Positions 1 to 8,231 of a stretch of DNA of 39,001 bases are shown one piece after another. Position 1 is the first letter of the stretch; every line of letters begins with the position of its first letter. Both the position numbers and the translations under genes were made by a program. A model generated the notes under the pieces. That model saw only the letters and a program-made list of their open reading frames with translations. It did not search any database and was not told the origin of the DNA. The stretch comes from Bacteroidales bacterium (GTDB lineage: Bacteria; Bacteroidota; Bacteroidia; Bacteroidales; G3-4614), in NCBI GenBank assembly GCA_017559955.1, contig JAFYPQ010000046.1, positions 1 through 39,001 of the forward strand. Reading direction: 5' to 3'.

Positions 1-321
1 GATATGCGTGAGGCAACATCGCTTGTAACAATATCTCTATTAAAGCAAGCAGGAGCAATAGTAAAAGTGTTTGATCCTGTTGCAATGGAGGAGTGTTGCC
101 GTCGTTTAGGAGATGCTGTTGAGTATGCTGAGGATATGTACGATGCTCTTTTGGATGCTGAAGCACTACTTATTCTTACCGAATGGAAGCAGTTCCGTTT
201 GCCCAATTGGCAAGTTGTTAAAAAAGTAATGTCAAATCCTCTTATAATTGACGGTAGAAATATTTATGATAACGAAGAGTTATCATCGCTCGGATTTGAG
301 TATTATTGCATCGGAAAATAA
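1..321 (+). CDS. ugd: UDP-glucose 6-dehydrogenase, C-terminal part (5' truncated by window edge)
   Basis: The frame is open from base 1 and reads DMREATSLVTISLL, then an alternating alpha/beta stretch with VKVFDPVAMEE, EALLILTEWKQFR and a C-terminal DGRNIYD. These match the UDP-binding C-terminal domain of the UDP-glucose/GDP-mannose dehydrogenase family: the D-REA-S motif, the 'YDP.A' strand and the 'T.W..F' and 'D.RN' motifs. The full enzyme oxidises UDP-glucose to UDP-glucuronate with two NAD+ in the cytoplasm, feeding capsule, LPS or exopolysaccharide synthesis. Only about the last 106 residues are present; the catalytic Cys and NAD-binding domain lie outside the window. A strong hairpin follows the stop. 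A related UDP-sugar dehydrogenase (for example UDP-ManNAc) is less likely because the tail fits Ugd well. Confidence 0.9.
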   Translation, partial: DMREATSLVTISLLKQAGAIVKVFDPVAMEECCRRLGDAVEYAEDMYDALLDAEALLILTEWKQFRLPNWQVVKKVMSNPLIIDGRNIYDNEELSSLGFEYYCIGK

Positions 322-347
322 TAAACATTAGTATAGCTCATAAAAAA

Positions 348-382
348 AATAGAGATAGTATCAGTATGATGCTATCTCTATT
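348..382. terminator. Bidirectional intrinsic terminator between ugd and tRNA-Tyr
   Basis: A 16-bp stem (348-363 with 367-382, one G-U pair) closes on a very short loop. It has an A-run on its left (342-349) and a T-run on its right (384-388). It can stop transcripts of ugd on the plus strand and of tRNA-Tyr on the minus strand. Confidence 0.85.
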
Positions 383-389
383 CTTTTTG

Positions 390-472
390 TGGGCAAAGAT
401 GGATTCGAACCACCGAAGGCGTAAGCCAGCAGATTTACAGTCTGCCCCATTTGGCCACTCTGGTATTTGCCC
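390..472 (-). tRNA. tRNA-Tyr (anticodon GTA)
   Basis: Read on the minus strand, an 83-base type II tRNA with a long variable arm. The acceptor stem is GGGCAAA/TTTGCCC with discriminator A, the anticodon loop is CTGTAAA (anticodon GTA), and the T-arm is GGTTCGAATCC. CCA is not encoded. The long variable arm together with a GTA anticodon is typical of bacterial tRNA-Tyr. Confidence 0.96.
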
Positions 473-489
473 GATAAGATGTTTGTTCT

Positions 490-497
490 CAAAAATA
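490..497 (-). promoter_or_regulatory. Candidate -7 promoter element for tRNA-Tyr
   Basis: The minus strand reads TATTTTTG, matching the Bacteroidetes -7 consensus TAnnTTTG, 18 bases before the tRNA-Tyr 5' end. It overlaps the T-rich tail of the terminator that follows tRNA-Gly. No clear -33 TTG is seen, so the call is tentative. Confidence 0.4.
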
Positions 498-529
498 AAT
501 CAGATAGGTTCTTACGATACTATCTGATT
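498..529 (-). terminator. Terminator after tRNA-Gly
   Basis: A perfect 10-bp stem (498-507 with 520-529) and a 12-base loop, followed on the minus strand by the T-rich tract TTTATTTTT. It lies 8 bases beyond the 3' end of tRNA-Gly. The flanking A/T runs extend the helix with one bulge. Confidence 0.7.
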
Positions 530-537
530 TTATTTTG

Positions 538-610
538 AGCGGGAAACGGGGCTCAAACCCGCGACCCTCAGCTTGGAAGGCTGATGCTCTATCAACTGAG
601 CTATTCCCGC
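538..610 (-). tRNA. tRNA-Gly (anticodon TCC)
   Basis: Minus-strand tRNA of 73 bases. The acceptor stem is GCGGGAA/TTCCCGC with discriminator T, the D-arm begins GCTCAGTTGATAGAGC, the anticodon stem-loop is TCAGC-CTTCCAA-GCTGA (anticodon TCC), and the T-arm is GCGGGTTTGAGCCCCG. CCA is not encoded. Confidence 0.96.
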
Positions 611-640
611 ATATAGAGTGGAGAAGAAAATCTTCTGCCA

Positions 641-648
641 CGAAAATA
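641..648 (-). promoter_or_regulatory. Weak candidate -7 element for tRNA-Gly
   Basis: The minus strand reads TATTTTCG, one base from the TAnnTTTG consensus, about 31 bases before the tRNA-Gly 5' end. Read-through from tRNA-Arg is an alternative source of the transcript. Confidence 0.3.
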
Positions 649-666
649 TATAGTTTTTTCTAAAAA

Positions 667-686
667 AGCTGTACCGAAGTACAGCT
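667..686 (-). terminator. Terminator after tRNA-Arg with UUCG tetraloop
   Basis: A perfect 8-bp stem, AGCTGTAC with GTACAGCT, closes on the extra-stable C(UUCG)G tetraloop when read on the minus strand. A run of six T follows at once. It starts 4 bases after the 3' end of tRNA-Arg. Confidence 0.9.
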
Positions 687-690
687 CTTG

Positions 691-764
691 TGATTCCAGC
701 AGGATTCAAACCTGCAACCTTCTGATCCGTAGTCAGATGCTCTATTCAATTAAGCTATGGAACC
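691..764 (-). tRNA. tRNA-Arg (anticodon ACG)
   Basis: Minus-strand tRNA of 74 bases. The acceptor stem GGTTCCA/TGGAATC includes one G-U pair and has discriminator A. The anticodon stem-loop is TCTGA-CTACGGA-TCAGA (anticodon ACG) and the T-arm is GCAGGTTTGAATCCTGC. CCA is not encoded. The A34 is presumably edited to inosine, as is usual for this isoacceptor. Confidence 0.95.
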
Positions 765-776
765 GTTTTCCGAATG

Positions 777-806
777 CAAAAGTACTACTTTTTTTTGAAA
801 CAGCAA
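777..806 (-). promoter_or_regulatory. Bacteroidetes-type promoter for tRNA-Arg
   Basis: The minus strand carries TTG (804-806), a 19-base spacer and TACTTTTG (777-784). This matches the -33 TTG / -7 TAnnTTTG pattern of the Bacteroidetes primary sigma factor. The predicted start is only a few bases before the tRNA 5' end at 764. Confidence 0.7.
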
Positions 807-932
807 CACTTTTTTTCGAGAAAAATTTAAATATTTTTTATTTCAATATTTACTCTCTTGATTTACAATATAATAAAAATTTGATTTAATTAGAAAATCA
901 GATCAATTGGAGCAATTCTTGAGAAGATATCA

Positions 933-953
933 GCTAAAAACTAACAACTTCTA
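933..953. repeat. Heptamer array overlapping the rodA stop codon
   Basis: Three consecutive 7-base units, gctaaaa-actaaca-acttcta, run into the rodA stop codon (CTA on the plus strand at 951-953). The same unit type recurs at 18724, 22510, 26899 and 38515. The remaining bases 765-932 are A/T-rich and hold nothing else I can name. Confidence 0.6.
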
Positions 954-2399
954 AATCCTTCCTGTTCTCGAAGCATCTATTCGTAATAGAGTAAAAAGTA
1001 ATATTGTAAATCCCCATAACGAAGAGCCTCCGTACGAGAAGAAGGGTAGAGGAATACCAATAACCGGTGAAATACCCAATACCATACCAATATTAATTGC
1101 TAAGTGGAATATGAATATAGATGCAACGCAATAACCATATATTCTACCGAAAGCATCTCTTTGACGTTCGGATATGGTTATTATTCTTAATATAAATGCA
1201 ATATATAAAATAATAAGAGATGTTGAACCAACAAAACCTAACTCTTCTCCTACGGTACAGAAAATAAAATCGGTATCCTGTTCGGGGACATACTTTAATT
1301 TGGTTTGAGTTCCAGCCAAATAACCTTTGCCAATAAATCCTCCCGAACCTATTGCTATTTTTGATTGGTTTACATTATATCCAACACCACGAGGATCATC
1401 TTCCATACCAAACGACACCTTTATTCTCGATTGTTGATGAGGCTCCAAAACGTTATTGAAGATATAATTCACCGAAAACATAAAAAATACAGACACTATT
1501 GCAACGAGAATAGGTTGTAATAGTTTTATAGAGTTTGATTTTAATGAAACGATTAATGTATATACTGAGTTTGCGGTAATAATGGTGTACATCGCATATA
1601 CCCAGTTGACATTTATGAATATGTTTATAATTCCTGTTATGGCTACGACAGATAAGGTGATAATCGACATTATCTTAAATGTACCCCTCTTTTTGTATTT
1701 ATTCGCAGTCATTATCATTAATACAATATTAATGAGTATTAAAACTATAAGTTCTCCTACGCATGTTGCTCCCCAAAAAGTTTCGGCATATTTTAGTGCT
1801 AAAATAAAGTATGTTATCGAACCTATTCCTGCAACGAGTATCAGCCCCGACATTCCTTCTCGAAACAGAACAAGGGAGAAGGCTAAATAAACAAGGGCGG
1901 TTCCGGTCTCTTTTTGCAATACGATTATTAATAGCGGAACCATAATGATAAGAACAGCTCGAATGAAGTTAGACAGACGTTTCAGAGTAAAATTGTAGGA
2001 GCTCATAAAACGTGCTAAGCATAGGGCTACGGCAAATTTCGAGAACTCCGCAGGTTGAATACTTACCGGTCCCAATACAAGCCAAGAGTGCGACCCTTTG
2101 ACATTTGGAGCAAAAAATATTGTCAGTATCAGTATTAGTATTGTAACTCCATATATAGGGTAGGCATAAGCCTCTAACAAGCGTGTATCGAGCATCAGTA
2201 TTATAAATGCAATAACCGAGGCACATCCCATCCATAATAGTTGTTTTCCTGCACGACCATCAAAATTGAATATCGATGTATCGTCGAAGTTATAGCTTGC
2301 CGCATATATGGTAAACCATCCCCAGAATATCAGGAGCAGGTATAAAACCACAGTTGGTTTGTCTATAAGGGTAAATATGTTAGTGTTTCTTGACGCCAC
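951..2399 (-). CDS. rodA: RodA, rod-shape peptidoglycan glycosyltransferase
   Basis: A 482-residue polytopic SEDS (FtsW/RodA/SpoVE) protein that polymerises lipid II into glycan strands for lateral wall growth with its partner PBP2. The C-terminal signature GIPLPFFSYGGSS is at residues 448-460, preceded by NIGMVLGISPVIG. Other SEDS landmarks are GSHSWLVLGPVSIQPAEFSKFA, with the family's P-E-K residues, and the KETGTALVY segment. It is longer than the about 370 residues of E. coli RodA because of a hydrophobic insert near residues 230-300, which I believe is usual in Bacteroidetes homologues. The start is GTG and overlaps the end of the PBP2 gene by 20 bases, so translation is probably coupled. 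It is the last gene of the purH-mre operon. FtsW is less likely given the mre context. Confidence 0.95.
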   Translation of the reverse strand: MASRNTNIFTLIDKPTVVLYLLLIFWGWFTIYAASYNFDDTSIFNFDGRAGKQLLWMGCASVIAFIILMLDTRLLEAYAYPIYGVTILILILTIFFAPNVKGSHSWLVLGPVSIQPAEFSKFAVALCLARFMSSYNFTLKRLSNFIRAVLIIMVPLLIIVLQKETGTALVYLAFSLVLFREGMSGLILVAGIGSITYFILALKYAETFWGATCVGELIVLILINIVLMIMTANKYKKRGTFKIMSIITLSVVAITGIINIFINVNWVYAMYTIITANSVYTLIVSLKSNSIKLLQPILVAIVSVFFMFSVNYIFNNVLEPHQQSRIKVSFGMEDDPRGVGYNVNQSKIAIGSGGFIGKGYLAGTQTKLKYVPEQDTDFIFCTVGEELGFVGSTSLIILYIAFILRIITISERQRDAFGRIYGYCVASIFIFHLAINIGMVLGISPVIGIPLPFFSYGGSSLWGFTILLFTLLRIDASRTGRI

Positions 2400-4242
2400 T
2401 ATAAATAATTGTGTTTGAGTTAGCCATTCGCTCCTCTAAGGGCTTGCGATCGGTTGCAATTGTGTCGTTTAAATACTTTTCCATCATCAGGCTGCCTATT
2501 GGAACAGCATATGTCGCACCAAAACCTGCATTTTCAACATAAACAGCTATGGCTATTTCGGGTTTGTCTTTTGGTGCAAATCCCATAAATGCCGAGTGGT
2601 CTCGTCCGTGGGGATTTTGAGCAGTTCCTGTTTTGCCGCAAACCTCTTTACCCGGTATCTCTCCTATTCGGCAAGTTCCATCTGTTACAGCCATACGCAT
2701 ACCGGAAACAATATGTTCGTAGTATTTACTATCTATCATTGTGGTATGTTTTTGCGTATATGTCGAATCTATTTCATAATCTTGTATCTGCTTTACAACG
2801 TGTGGGGTATAGTAGTAACCTCGGTTGGCTATGGTCGCAGATAAGTTGGCAATTTGTAACGGAGTTGCCAAAACCTCACCTTGTCCGATGGCTACTGAAA
2901 TTATAGTTAAAGCTCTCCAACGACCCTTTGAATAATATTTATCGTAATATTCGCTGTTAGGAATAAAACCTCGTTTTTCTCCTGGTAGGTCTATTCCTAA
3001 CTTATAACCATACCCCATCGAAACCATATAGTCTTTCCATAGAGTAAAAGCTTCGTCGGTACGATTATATTTTTGTCTGTTGTCAAGCATCGATTTTAGT
3101 CCATAACAAAAATATGCATTACATGATGTTGCTAAGGCTGGCTGCATTGCAATAGGGGATGAGTGGGCATGGCATCCCACTTTAAGTCCTCCCGAAATAA
3201 AACCTCCATAGCAGGGATATGTTGTAGAGGGAGATATTATTCCCTCTTGCATAAATATCAGAGATTGTGTAGGCTTAAAAGTCGAGCCGGGAGGGTAAAC
3301 TCCCATTATTGTTCTATCGTATAAGGGTTTGTATTTATTGCTTACTAACTTGGCGTAGTTTTTGCCTCTTTCACGTCCAACCAATGTTGATGGTTTATAT
3401 GTTGGGGCAGATACTAACGCAAGAACCTCTCCCGATGAGGGCTCTATTGCAACAATGGCACCAATCTTATTTTGCATAAGGTATTCGCCGTATGCTTGAA
3501 GTTCTGCATCAATCGAGAGCGTTAGATTTTTACCCGATACAGGAGCTTCGTTATATATACCGTTTTCGTATTCTCCTTTTATTCGTCCTTTTGAATCTCG
3601 TAAAAGAATTTCGAGACCTTTCTCTCCTCTAAGATACTTCTCATACGATTTTTCAATACCCAAATCTCCTGTATAGTCTCCCGATTTATAATAAGGATCG
3701 TTTTGTATGTCGGTAGATGAAACCTCTCTTATATTTCCCAATAACGAACCTGCAATATCATATTTATACTCTCTGATAACTCTGTTTTGGATGTATATGC
3801 CGGTAAATTTATATAGAACTTCTTGTAATCGCCCATACTCTTCAGCAGACATTTGAGATATTAACAGTTGTGGAGTGTATGATGAGTATCCCGGATTGTA
3901 TCTACCGTCTTTCATCCTTTTTATTCGTTCGTCAAACTCCTCTTTTGTTATATCAATGGCTTGGCAAAAAGCTAATGTGTCAAACTCTTTAACCTCGCGG
4001 GGAATCATCATAACATCATATGCCGATTGATTATATACCATTAAACGCCCCTCTCTGTCGTAAATTAATCCTCTCGAAGGGTATTGGGCTTTTTTCAAAA
4101 AGGCATTTCCCTCGGCAAATCGTCTGTAATCCGAGTCAACAATTTGAAGAGTAAAAAGTCTTGCAATGTATATTAGGGCTATTACAATTACAAAACCACC
4201 TATGATATATTTCCTTTTTTCAAGATTATAATCCTTTCTCAT
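2380..4242 (-). CDS. mrdA: Penicillin-binding protein 2 (elongasome transpeptidase)
   Basis: A 620-residue class B PBP. A single N-terminal membrane helix (about 12-33) is followed by the pedestal domain with the RGLIYDREGR motif (58-67). The transpeptidase domain has all three active-site motifs: STFK with nucleophile Ser320 and Lys323, SCN at 373-375, and KTG at 537-539 (CGKTGTAQNPHG). It crosslinks peptide stems of new peptidoglycan in the periplasm as partner of RodA. The gene shares an ATGA overlap with mreD upstream (4239-4242) and overlaps rodA downstream. The length and the position between mreD and rodA make PBP2 (MrdA) far more likely than the division enzyme PBP3/FtsI. No sign of truncation. 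Confidence 0.96.
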   Translation of the reverse strand: MRKDYNLEKRKYIIGGFVIVIALIYIARLFTLQIVDSDYRRFAEGNAFLKKAQYPSRGLIYDREGRLMVYNQSAYDVMMIPREVKEFDTLAFCQAIDITKEEFDERIKRMKDGRYNPGYSSYTPQLLISQMSAEEYGRLQEVLYKFTGIYIQNRVIREYKYDIAGSLLGNIREVSSTDIQNDPYYKSGDYTGDLGIEKSYEKYLRGEKGLEILLRDSKGRIKGEYENGIYNEAPVSGKNLTLSIDAELQAYGEYLMQNKIGAIVAIEPSSGEVLALVSAPTYKPSTLVGRERGKNYAKLVSNKYKPLYDRTIMGVYPPGSTFKPTQSLIFMQEGIISPSTTYPCYGGFISGGLKVGCHAHSSPIAMQPALATSCNAYFCYGLKSMLDNRQKYNRTDEAFTLWKDYMVSMGYGYKLGIDLPGEKRGFIPNSEYYDKYYSKGRWRALTIISVAIGQGEVLATPLQIANLSATIANRGYYYTPHVVKQIQDYEIDSTYTQKHTTMIDSKYYEHIVSGMRMAVTDGTCRIGEIPGKEVCGKTGTAQNPHGRDHSAFMGFAPKDKPEIAIAVYVENAGFGATYAVPIGSLMMEKYLNDTIATDRKPLEERMANSNTIIYSGVKKH

Positions 4243-4751
4243 CGTCTCTCTTTCAGTATATATTCTGCCGCCATAATCAATATGTATGTAAATAGAGTGC
4301 TGGTGGCTATTTTAAGAACCAAATATAAAGGATTATATAATGAGAATGATTGTATTATGAATACGGCCGAGGTAAAAGTCAACGATGTTATCAGTGCAAA
4401 TACCGTAAATGGAGCTATACCTAATGATTTTATAGATGGGTACATAGTGCCATAATCATCTTCGTGCTGTAAAACCAGTGTTATAAATGGTTTTCGCATA
4501 AAAGCTGTAATTACCGATGATAGAGAATAAACACCGGGAGTAGAGAAGAATATATCAATTGTCAACCCAACAAAAAAAGCAATTGTCATCACTTTGTTGG
4601 GCGACACAGATACAGGTAATTTCATTATAAGATAAATAAATAAGAATGGTGTAGCAACACCCCATAGGGCAATATTGCTGAATATAGTTACTTGCAAAAG
4701 AATTAATGCAAAAGCAAGAACAATATAGTATGCTACCGATAATCTTTTCAT
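4239..4751 (-). CDS. mreD: MreD, rod shape-determining membrane protein
   Basis: A 170-residue hydrophobic protein with about five to six membrane helices and no soluble domain. A polar turn with the sequence GLTIDIFFSTPGVYSLSSV fits the MreD family, whose conserved feature is a G-x-x-x-D-x-x-x-x-x-x-G-x-x pattern. Sequence alone is weakly diagnostic, but the position between mreC and PBP2, with 4-base overlaps at both ends (4748-4751 and 4239-4242), makes the call firm. MreD is an inner-membrane component of the elongation complex that works with MreC to activate PBP2-RodA. Confidence 0.9.
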   Translation of the reverse strand: MKRLSVAYYIVLAFALILLQVTIFSNIALWGVATPFLFIYLIMKLPVSVSPNKVMTIAFFVGLTIDIFFSTPGVYSLSSVITAFMRKPFITLVLQHEDDYGTMYPSIKSLGIAPFTVFALITSLTFTSAVFIIQSFSLYNPLYLVLKIATSTLFTYILIMAAEYILKERR

Positions 4752-5581
4752 TTTACTTTTAATGAATCCCTCTCTGCTCTGTCTGGATTATCAATTATAC
4801 AAACATCACCCAATCTAAAATAATCGGTCGATAGTTTTACTTTTAAATCATAAAAGTTGTCATTTTTTTGTCTCGACGACTCCTCTACGGTACCAATCAT
4901 TATCCCTTCGGGGAATACCGATGAGTATCCGCTGGTAACAACAGTGTCTCCTTTTTTGAAATCAACGTGTCGAGGGAGCTCTTCAAGTTTTGCAAATTCT
5001 GGAGACTCTCCATCCCAGGTCAACGAACCAAAATAACCACTATCTTTAAGTTTGCAACTTAATCTTAATTTAGGGTTTAAGATTGATATTACCAATGAGT
5101 AGTTTTCTGATACATTAGTAACAATACCAACAACTCCTGAGCGGTTTATAATACCCATTCCCTCTATAATGCCATCATTATATCCCTTATCGATGGTTAT
5201 ATAGTTATGGGTGTTTACGGTAGTTACATTTACAGGTTTCGCAATGCCGTATAGGTAATTACGGGTTAAGCTTCCCTGAACGTATTGCTCAATGTTGTTC
5301 TCATTTTGAAGTTTTTCCAAATCTGCTTTCAGCTGGGCTACTTGTAATTGTAATTCGGTATTTGTCAATTGCAACTCAGTGTTTATCTTTTGTAGTCCGA
5401 TGTAGCTGGTTACATTATTTATTATTGAATAATATTTCCCCGTAACGCTATTTGCCGAGTTGAAATAAATACTTTCGTGGTATGGGTTATAGCGAGATAA
5501 CAGTATAATCGATATTGTAACGTAAATTACAAACACGAATATACTGCTACGTGCTATTATGAATTCAATCAACCTGCGCAT
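4748..5581 (-). CDS. mreC: MreC, rod shape-determining protein
   Basis: A 277-residue bitopic protein: one N-terminal transmembrane segment (about 9-29), a periplasmic coiled coil (about 60-98, rich in Gln/Leu/Glu), then the beta-rich MreC domain with motifs ITIDKGYNDGIIEGMGII and GVVGIV, and later KKGDTVVTSGYSSVFPEGIMIG-like elements. The last fits the family's 'GD.VVTSG..g.FP.Gi.IG' signature. MreC forms periplasmic filaments that bind and switch on PBP2. It begins 19 bases after mreB and overlaps mreD by 4 bases. The ATG start gives the expected short cytoplasmic tail before the membrane helix. Confidence 0.95.
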   Translation of the reverse strand: MRRLIEFIIARSSIFVFVIYVTISIILLSRYNPYHESIYFNSANSVTGKYYSIINNVTSYIGLQKINTELQLTNTELQLQVAQLKADLEKLQNENNIEQYVQGSLTRNYLYGIAKPVNVTTVNTHNYITIDKGYNDGIIEGMGIINRSGVVGIVTNVSENYSLVISILNPKLRLSCKLKDSGYFGSLTWDGESPEFAKLEELPRHVDFKKGDTVVTSGYSSVFPEGIMIGTVEESSRQKNDNFYDLKVKLSTDYFRLGDVCIIDNPDRAERDSLKVK

Positions 5582-5600
5582 ATCGCAATTTTGGTGTCGA

Positions 5601-6620
5601 TTATCGCATTAGGAAGTTGAAACGATCAATATTTTTCAAGGCAATACCTGTACCCTTTGCTACCGAGTGTAGTGGATCTTCTGCGATATGGAAAGGAATA
5701 CCAATCTTATCAGTCAGACGTTTATCCAATCCTCTCAATAGAGCACCGCCACCTGCAAGATATACACCATTTCTTACAATGTCTGCATACAACTCGGGAG
5801 GAGTTTGCTCCAAGGCACTAAGCACAGCAGCTTCAATTTTAGAAATTGATTTTTCAAGGCAGTGAGCTATCTCTTGATAGTTTACGGGAACCTCCATAGG
5901 AAGAGCTGTCATTCTGTTGGGACCATGAACAATATAATCTTCTGGTGGGTTATCCAACTCAGTTAAAACCGAACCAACATTTATTTTAATCTCTTCAGCT
6001 GTACGTTCACCAACACGAACATTGTGTTGGCGACTCATGTAGTCTTGAATATCAGAAGTTAAGTCGTCGCCTGCTATACGAATTGATTTGTTTGATACAA
6101 TACCTCCTAATGATATGACAGCAATTTCAGTGGTTCCACCACCTATATCAACAATCATATTACCTTGAGGAGCCTCAACGTCCAAACCGATACCTATGGC
6201 AGCAGCCATTGGTTCGTATATCATATAAACATCTCTACCTCCTGCGTGTTCGGCAGAGTCACGTACTGCACGAATTTCAACTTCGGTACTGCCCGAAGGG
6301 ATACAAACAACCATTCTTAATGAAGGGGCAAACCAACGTTTGTGAGTATCCACTTTTTTAATCATACCACGAATCATTTGTTCCGCTGCGTAGAAGTCTG
6401 CAATAACACCGTCTCGCAAAGGACGAATGGTGGTGATGTTGGGGTGAGTTTTGCCGTGCATTTTTCGGGCAACTTCTCCTACGGCAATAAGTTTATCTGT
6501 TCTTTTGTCTAATGCAACAACTGATGGTTCGTCAACAATAACCTTGCCGTTTTTGATAATTATGGTGTTGGCAGTTCCTAAGTCGATAGCCAACTCTTGT
6601 GTAAATGAAAATAGTCCCAT
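5601..6620 (-). CDS. mreB: MreB, actin-like rod shape protein
   Basis: A 339-residue actin-fold ATPase that forms membrane-associated filaments and positions the elongation machinery. Visible motifs are the phosphate-1 loop IDLGTANT (12-19), the phosphate-2 loop DIGGGTTEIAV (158-168), and the adenosine motif LAGGGALLRG near residue 290. The N-terminus begins MGLFSFTQELAIDLG; the hydrophobic MGLFSF stretch may serve in membrane binding. Length equals the usual 335-350. The start lies only 3 bases after the purH stop, so the two are almost surely on one transcript, as in other Bacteroidales. Intact and highly conserved. Confidence 0.98.
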   Translation of the reverse strand: MGLFSFTQELAIDLGTANTIIIKNGKVIVDEPSVVALDKRTDKLIAVGEVARKMHGKTHPNITTIRPLRDGVIADFYAAEQMIRGMIKKVDTHKRWFAPSLRMVVCIPSGSTEVEIRAVRDSAEHAGGRDVYMIYEPMAAAIGIGLDVEAPQGNMIVDIGGGTTEIAVISLGGIVSNKSIRIAGDDLTSDIQDYMSRQHNVRVGERTAEEIKINVGSVLTELDNPPEDYIVHGPNRMTALPMEVPVNYQEIAHCLEKSISKIEAAVLSALEQTPPELYADIVRNGVYLAGGGALLRGLDKRLTDKIGIPFHIAEDPLHSVAKGTGIALKNIDRFNFLMR

Positions 6621-6623
6621 TTC

Positions 6624-8147
6624 TTAATGTTTAAAGTGGCGTACACCTGTAAATACCATTGCAACACCATTGTTGTTGCAGAACTCAATAGTTTCGTTGT
6701 CTCGAACCGAACCTCCTGGTTGTATTACTGTGTCTATACCTTCATTGTGTGCAATCTCAACGCAATCAGCAAAGGGGAAGAATGCATCCGAAGCCATAAC
6801 CGAACCGTTTAAGTCAAATCCAAAAGATTTAGCTTTTTCAATGGCATGACGTAAAGAATCTACACGAGAGGTTTGTCCTACACCACTTGCGTAAAGTTGT
6901 TTGTCTTTCGCCAATACAATAGCGTTCGATTTGCTGTGTTTAACAATCTTGTTGGCAAATAGCAGGTCTGCTACCTCTTCGGGAGAAACTGCTTTTTCAG
7001 TAACTTGTTTCAACTCTTCGGGTAATTCAACTTTTAAATCACGTTCTTGCATCAATACGCCATTTAAAAGTGAACGATATTGCATTTTTGTTTCTATGCC
7101 TTTCTTCTGGATAAGAATGATACGGTTTTTCTTTTGTTTTAAAATTTCTAAAGCTTCAGTCGTATATGAAGGAGCAATAATTATCTCAAAGAATAATTTA
7201 TTAACCTCTTCGGCTGTTGCCGCATCAACTTCGGCATTTGCAATTAATACACCTCCGAATGCCGATACGGGATCTCCTGCAAGAGCACATTTCCAAGCTT
7301 CAAGTAGTGTTGGACGAGAAGCCAAGCCGCAAGCATTGTTGTGTTTCAAAATAGCAAATGTAGTTTCATCAAACTCTGAGATTAGAGACACTGCTGCATC
7401 AATATCAAGAAGATTATTGTATGAAATCTCTTTCCCATGAATTTGCTCAAACATCTCTTCAAAGTTTCCGAAGAAAGCACCTTTTTGGTGAGGGTTCTCT
7501 CCATAACGTAGCGATTTGGCATTATCGGCAGTTGCTCTGAAAGCCGATTGATTATCGTTGTCAAAATAGTTGAAGATTGCAGTGTCGTATGAAGAAGAGA
7601 CCGCAAAAGCCTCTTTTGCAAACCAACGACGCTCTTCTATGGTAGAAGCTGCACCATTTCTGTTAAGCATATCCATTAAAGGAGCATATTGACCTTTTGA
7701 TGCAACAATTACAACATCTTTATAATTTTTTGCAGCACCTCTGATTAAAGAAATTCCACCTATATCAATCTTTTCAATAATATCAGCATCGCTGGCACCC
7801 GATGCTACAGTCTCTTCAAAAGGATACAAGTCAACAATTACAAGGTCAATCTCTTCTATTCCGTATTGTTGAGCTTGTTGCATATCTTGTTCAAGATCAC
7901 GACGGCAAAGAATGCCTCCAAAAATAGCAGGGTGTAAAGTTTTTACACGACCTCCAAAAATAGATGGATATGTTGTTAGTTGTTCAACGGGAGTACACTC
8001 AAATCCAAGAGATTCGATAAATTTTTGGGTACCTCCTGTTGAGATAAATTTAACACCTTCAGCGTTTAGCTTCTTAATAATCTCGTCTAATCCGTCTTTG
8101 TAAAATACGGATACCAATGCGGTTTTAATTTTTTTAGTCTCTATCAT
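6624..8147 (-). CDS. purH: Bifunctional AICAR transformylase / IMP cyclohydrolase
   Basis: A 507-residue bifunctional enzyme for the last two steps of IMP synthesis: formylation of AICAR by 10-formyl-THF and ring closure to IMP. The N-terminal MGS-like cyclohydrolase domain (about 1-140) has STGGTQKFIESLG and GRVKTLHPAIFGGIL. The transformylase domain has SLRYGENPHQKGAFF, ILKHNNACGLAS, and near the end IQPGGSVRD and MVFTGVRHFKH. Length is typical for the family. It is the first gene of the operon with mreB-mreC-mreD-PBP2-rodA. A -7 element TAAATTTG lies 22 bases before the start. This links purine synthesis and wall elongation on one transcript. Confidence 0.97.
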   Translation of the reverse strand: MIETKKIKTALVSVFYKDGLDEIIKKLNAEGVKFISTGGTQKFIESLGFECTPVEQLTTYPSIFGGRVKTLHPAIFGGILCRRDLEQDMQQAQQYGIEEIDLVIVDLYPFEETVASGASDADIIEKIDIGGISLIRGAAKNYKDVVIVASKGQYAPLMDMLNRNGAASTIEERRWFAKEAFAVSSSYDTAIFNYFDNDNQSAFRATADNAKSLRYGENPHQKGAFFGNFEEMFEQIHGKEISYNNLLDIDAAVSLISEFDETTFAILKHNNACGLASRPTLLEAWKCALAGDPVSAFGGVLIANAEVDAATAEEVNKLFFEIIIAPSYTTEALEILKQKKNRIILIQKKGIETKMQYRSLLNGVLMQERDLKVELPEELKQVTEKAVSPEEVADLLFANKIVKHSKSNAIVLAKDKQLYASGVGQTSRVDSLRHAIEKAKSFGFDLNGSVMASDAFFPFADCVEIAHNEGIDTVIQPGGSVRDNETIEFCNNNGVAMVFTGVRHFKH

Positions 8148-8169
8148 AGTTGTATGAAATTTCGGACTA

Positions 8170-8177
8170 CAAATTTA
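8170..8177 (-). promoter_or_regulatory. -7 promoter element of the purH-mre operon
   Basis: The minus strand reads TAAATTTG, an exact TAnnTTTG match, 23 bases upstream of the purH start codon. I do not see a clear TTG at the -33 position. Confidence 0.55.
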
Positions 8178-8231
8178 CGAAATAATCTCTACTTCCGTAC
8201 ATATTTTGAGAGAAAGTTTTTGCTAAAAAAA

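Noticed and set aside
306..527. Open frame on the plus strand over the tRNA-Tyr gene
   Set aside because: It is the reverse complement of tRNA-Tyr plus the terminator; the peptide has no family features.
2380..2399. Possible frameshift between the PBP2 and rodA genes
   Set aside because: Both proteins are complete with intact motifs; the 20-base overlap with a GTG start is normal translational coupling.
6901..7440. Long open frame antisense to purH
   Set aside because: It lies wholly inside a well-conserved gene and its product is a Ser-rich shadow translation.
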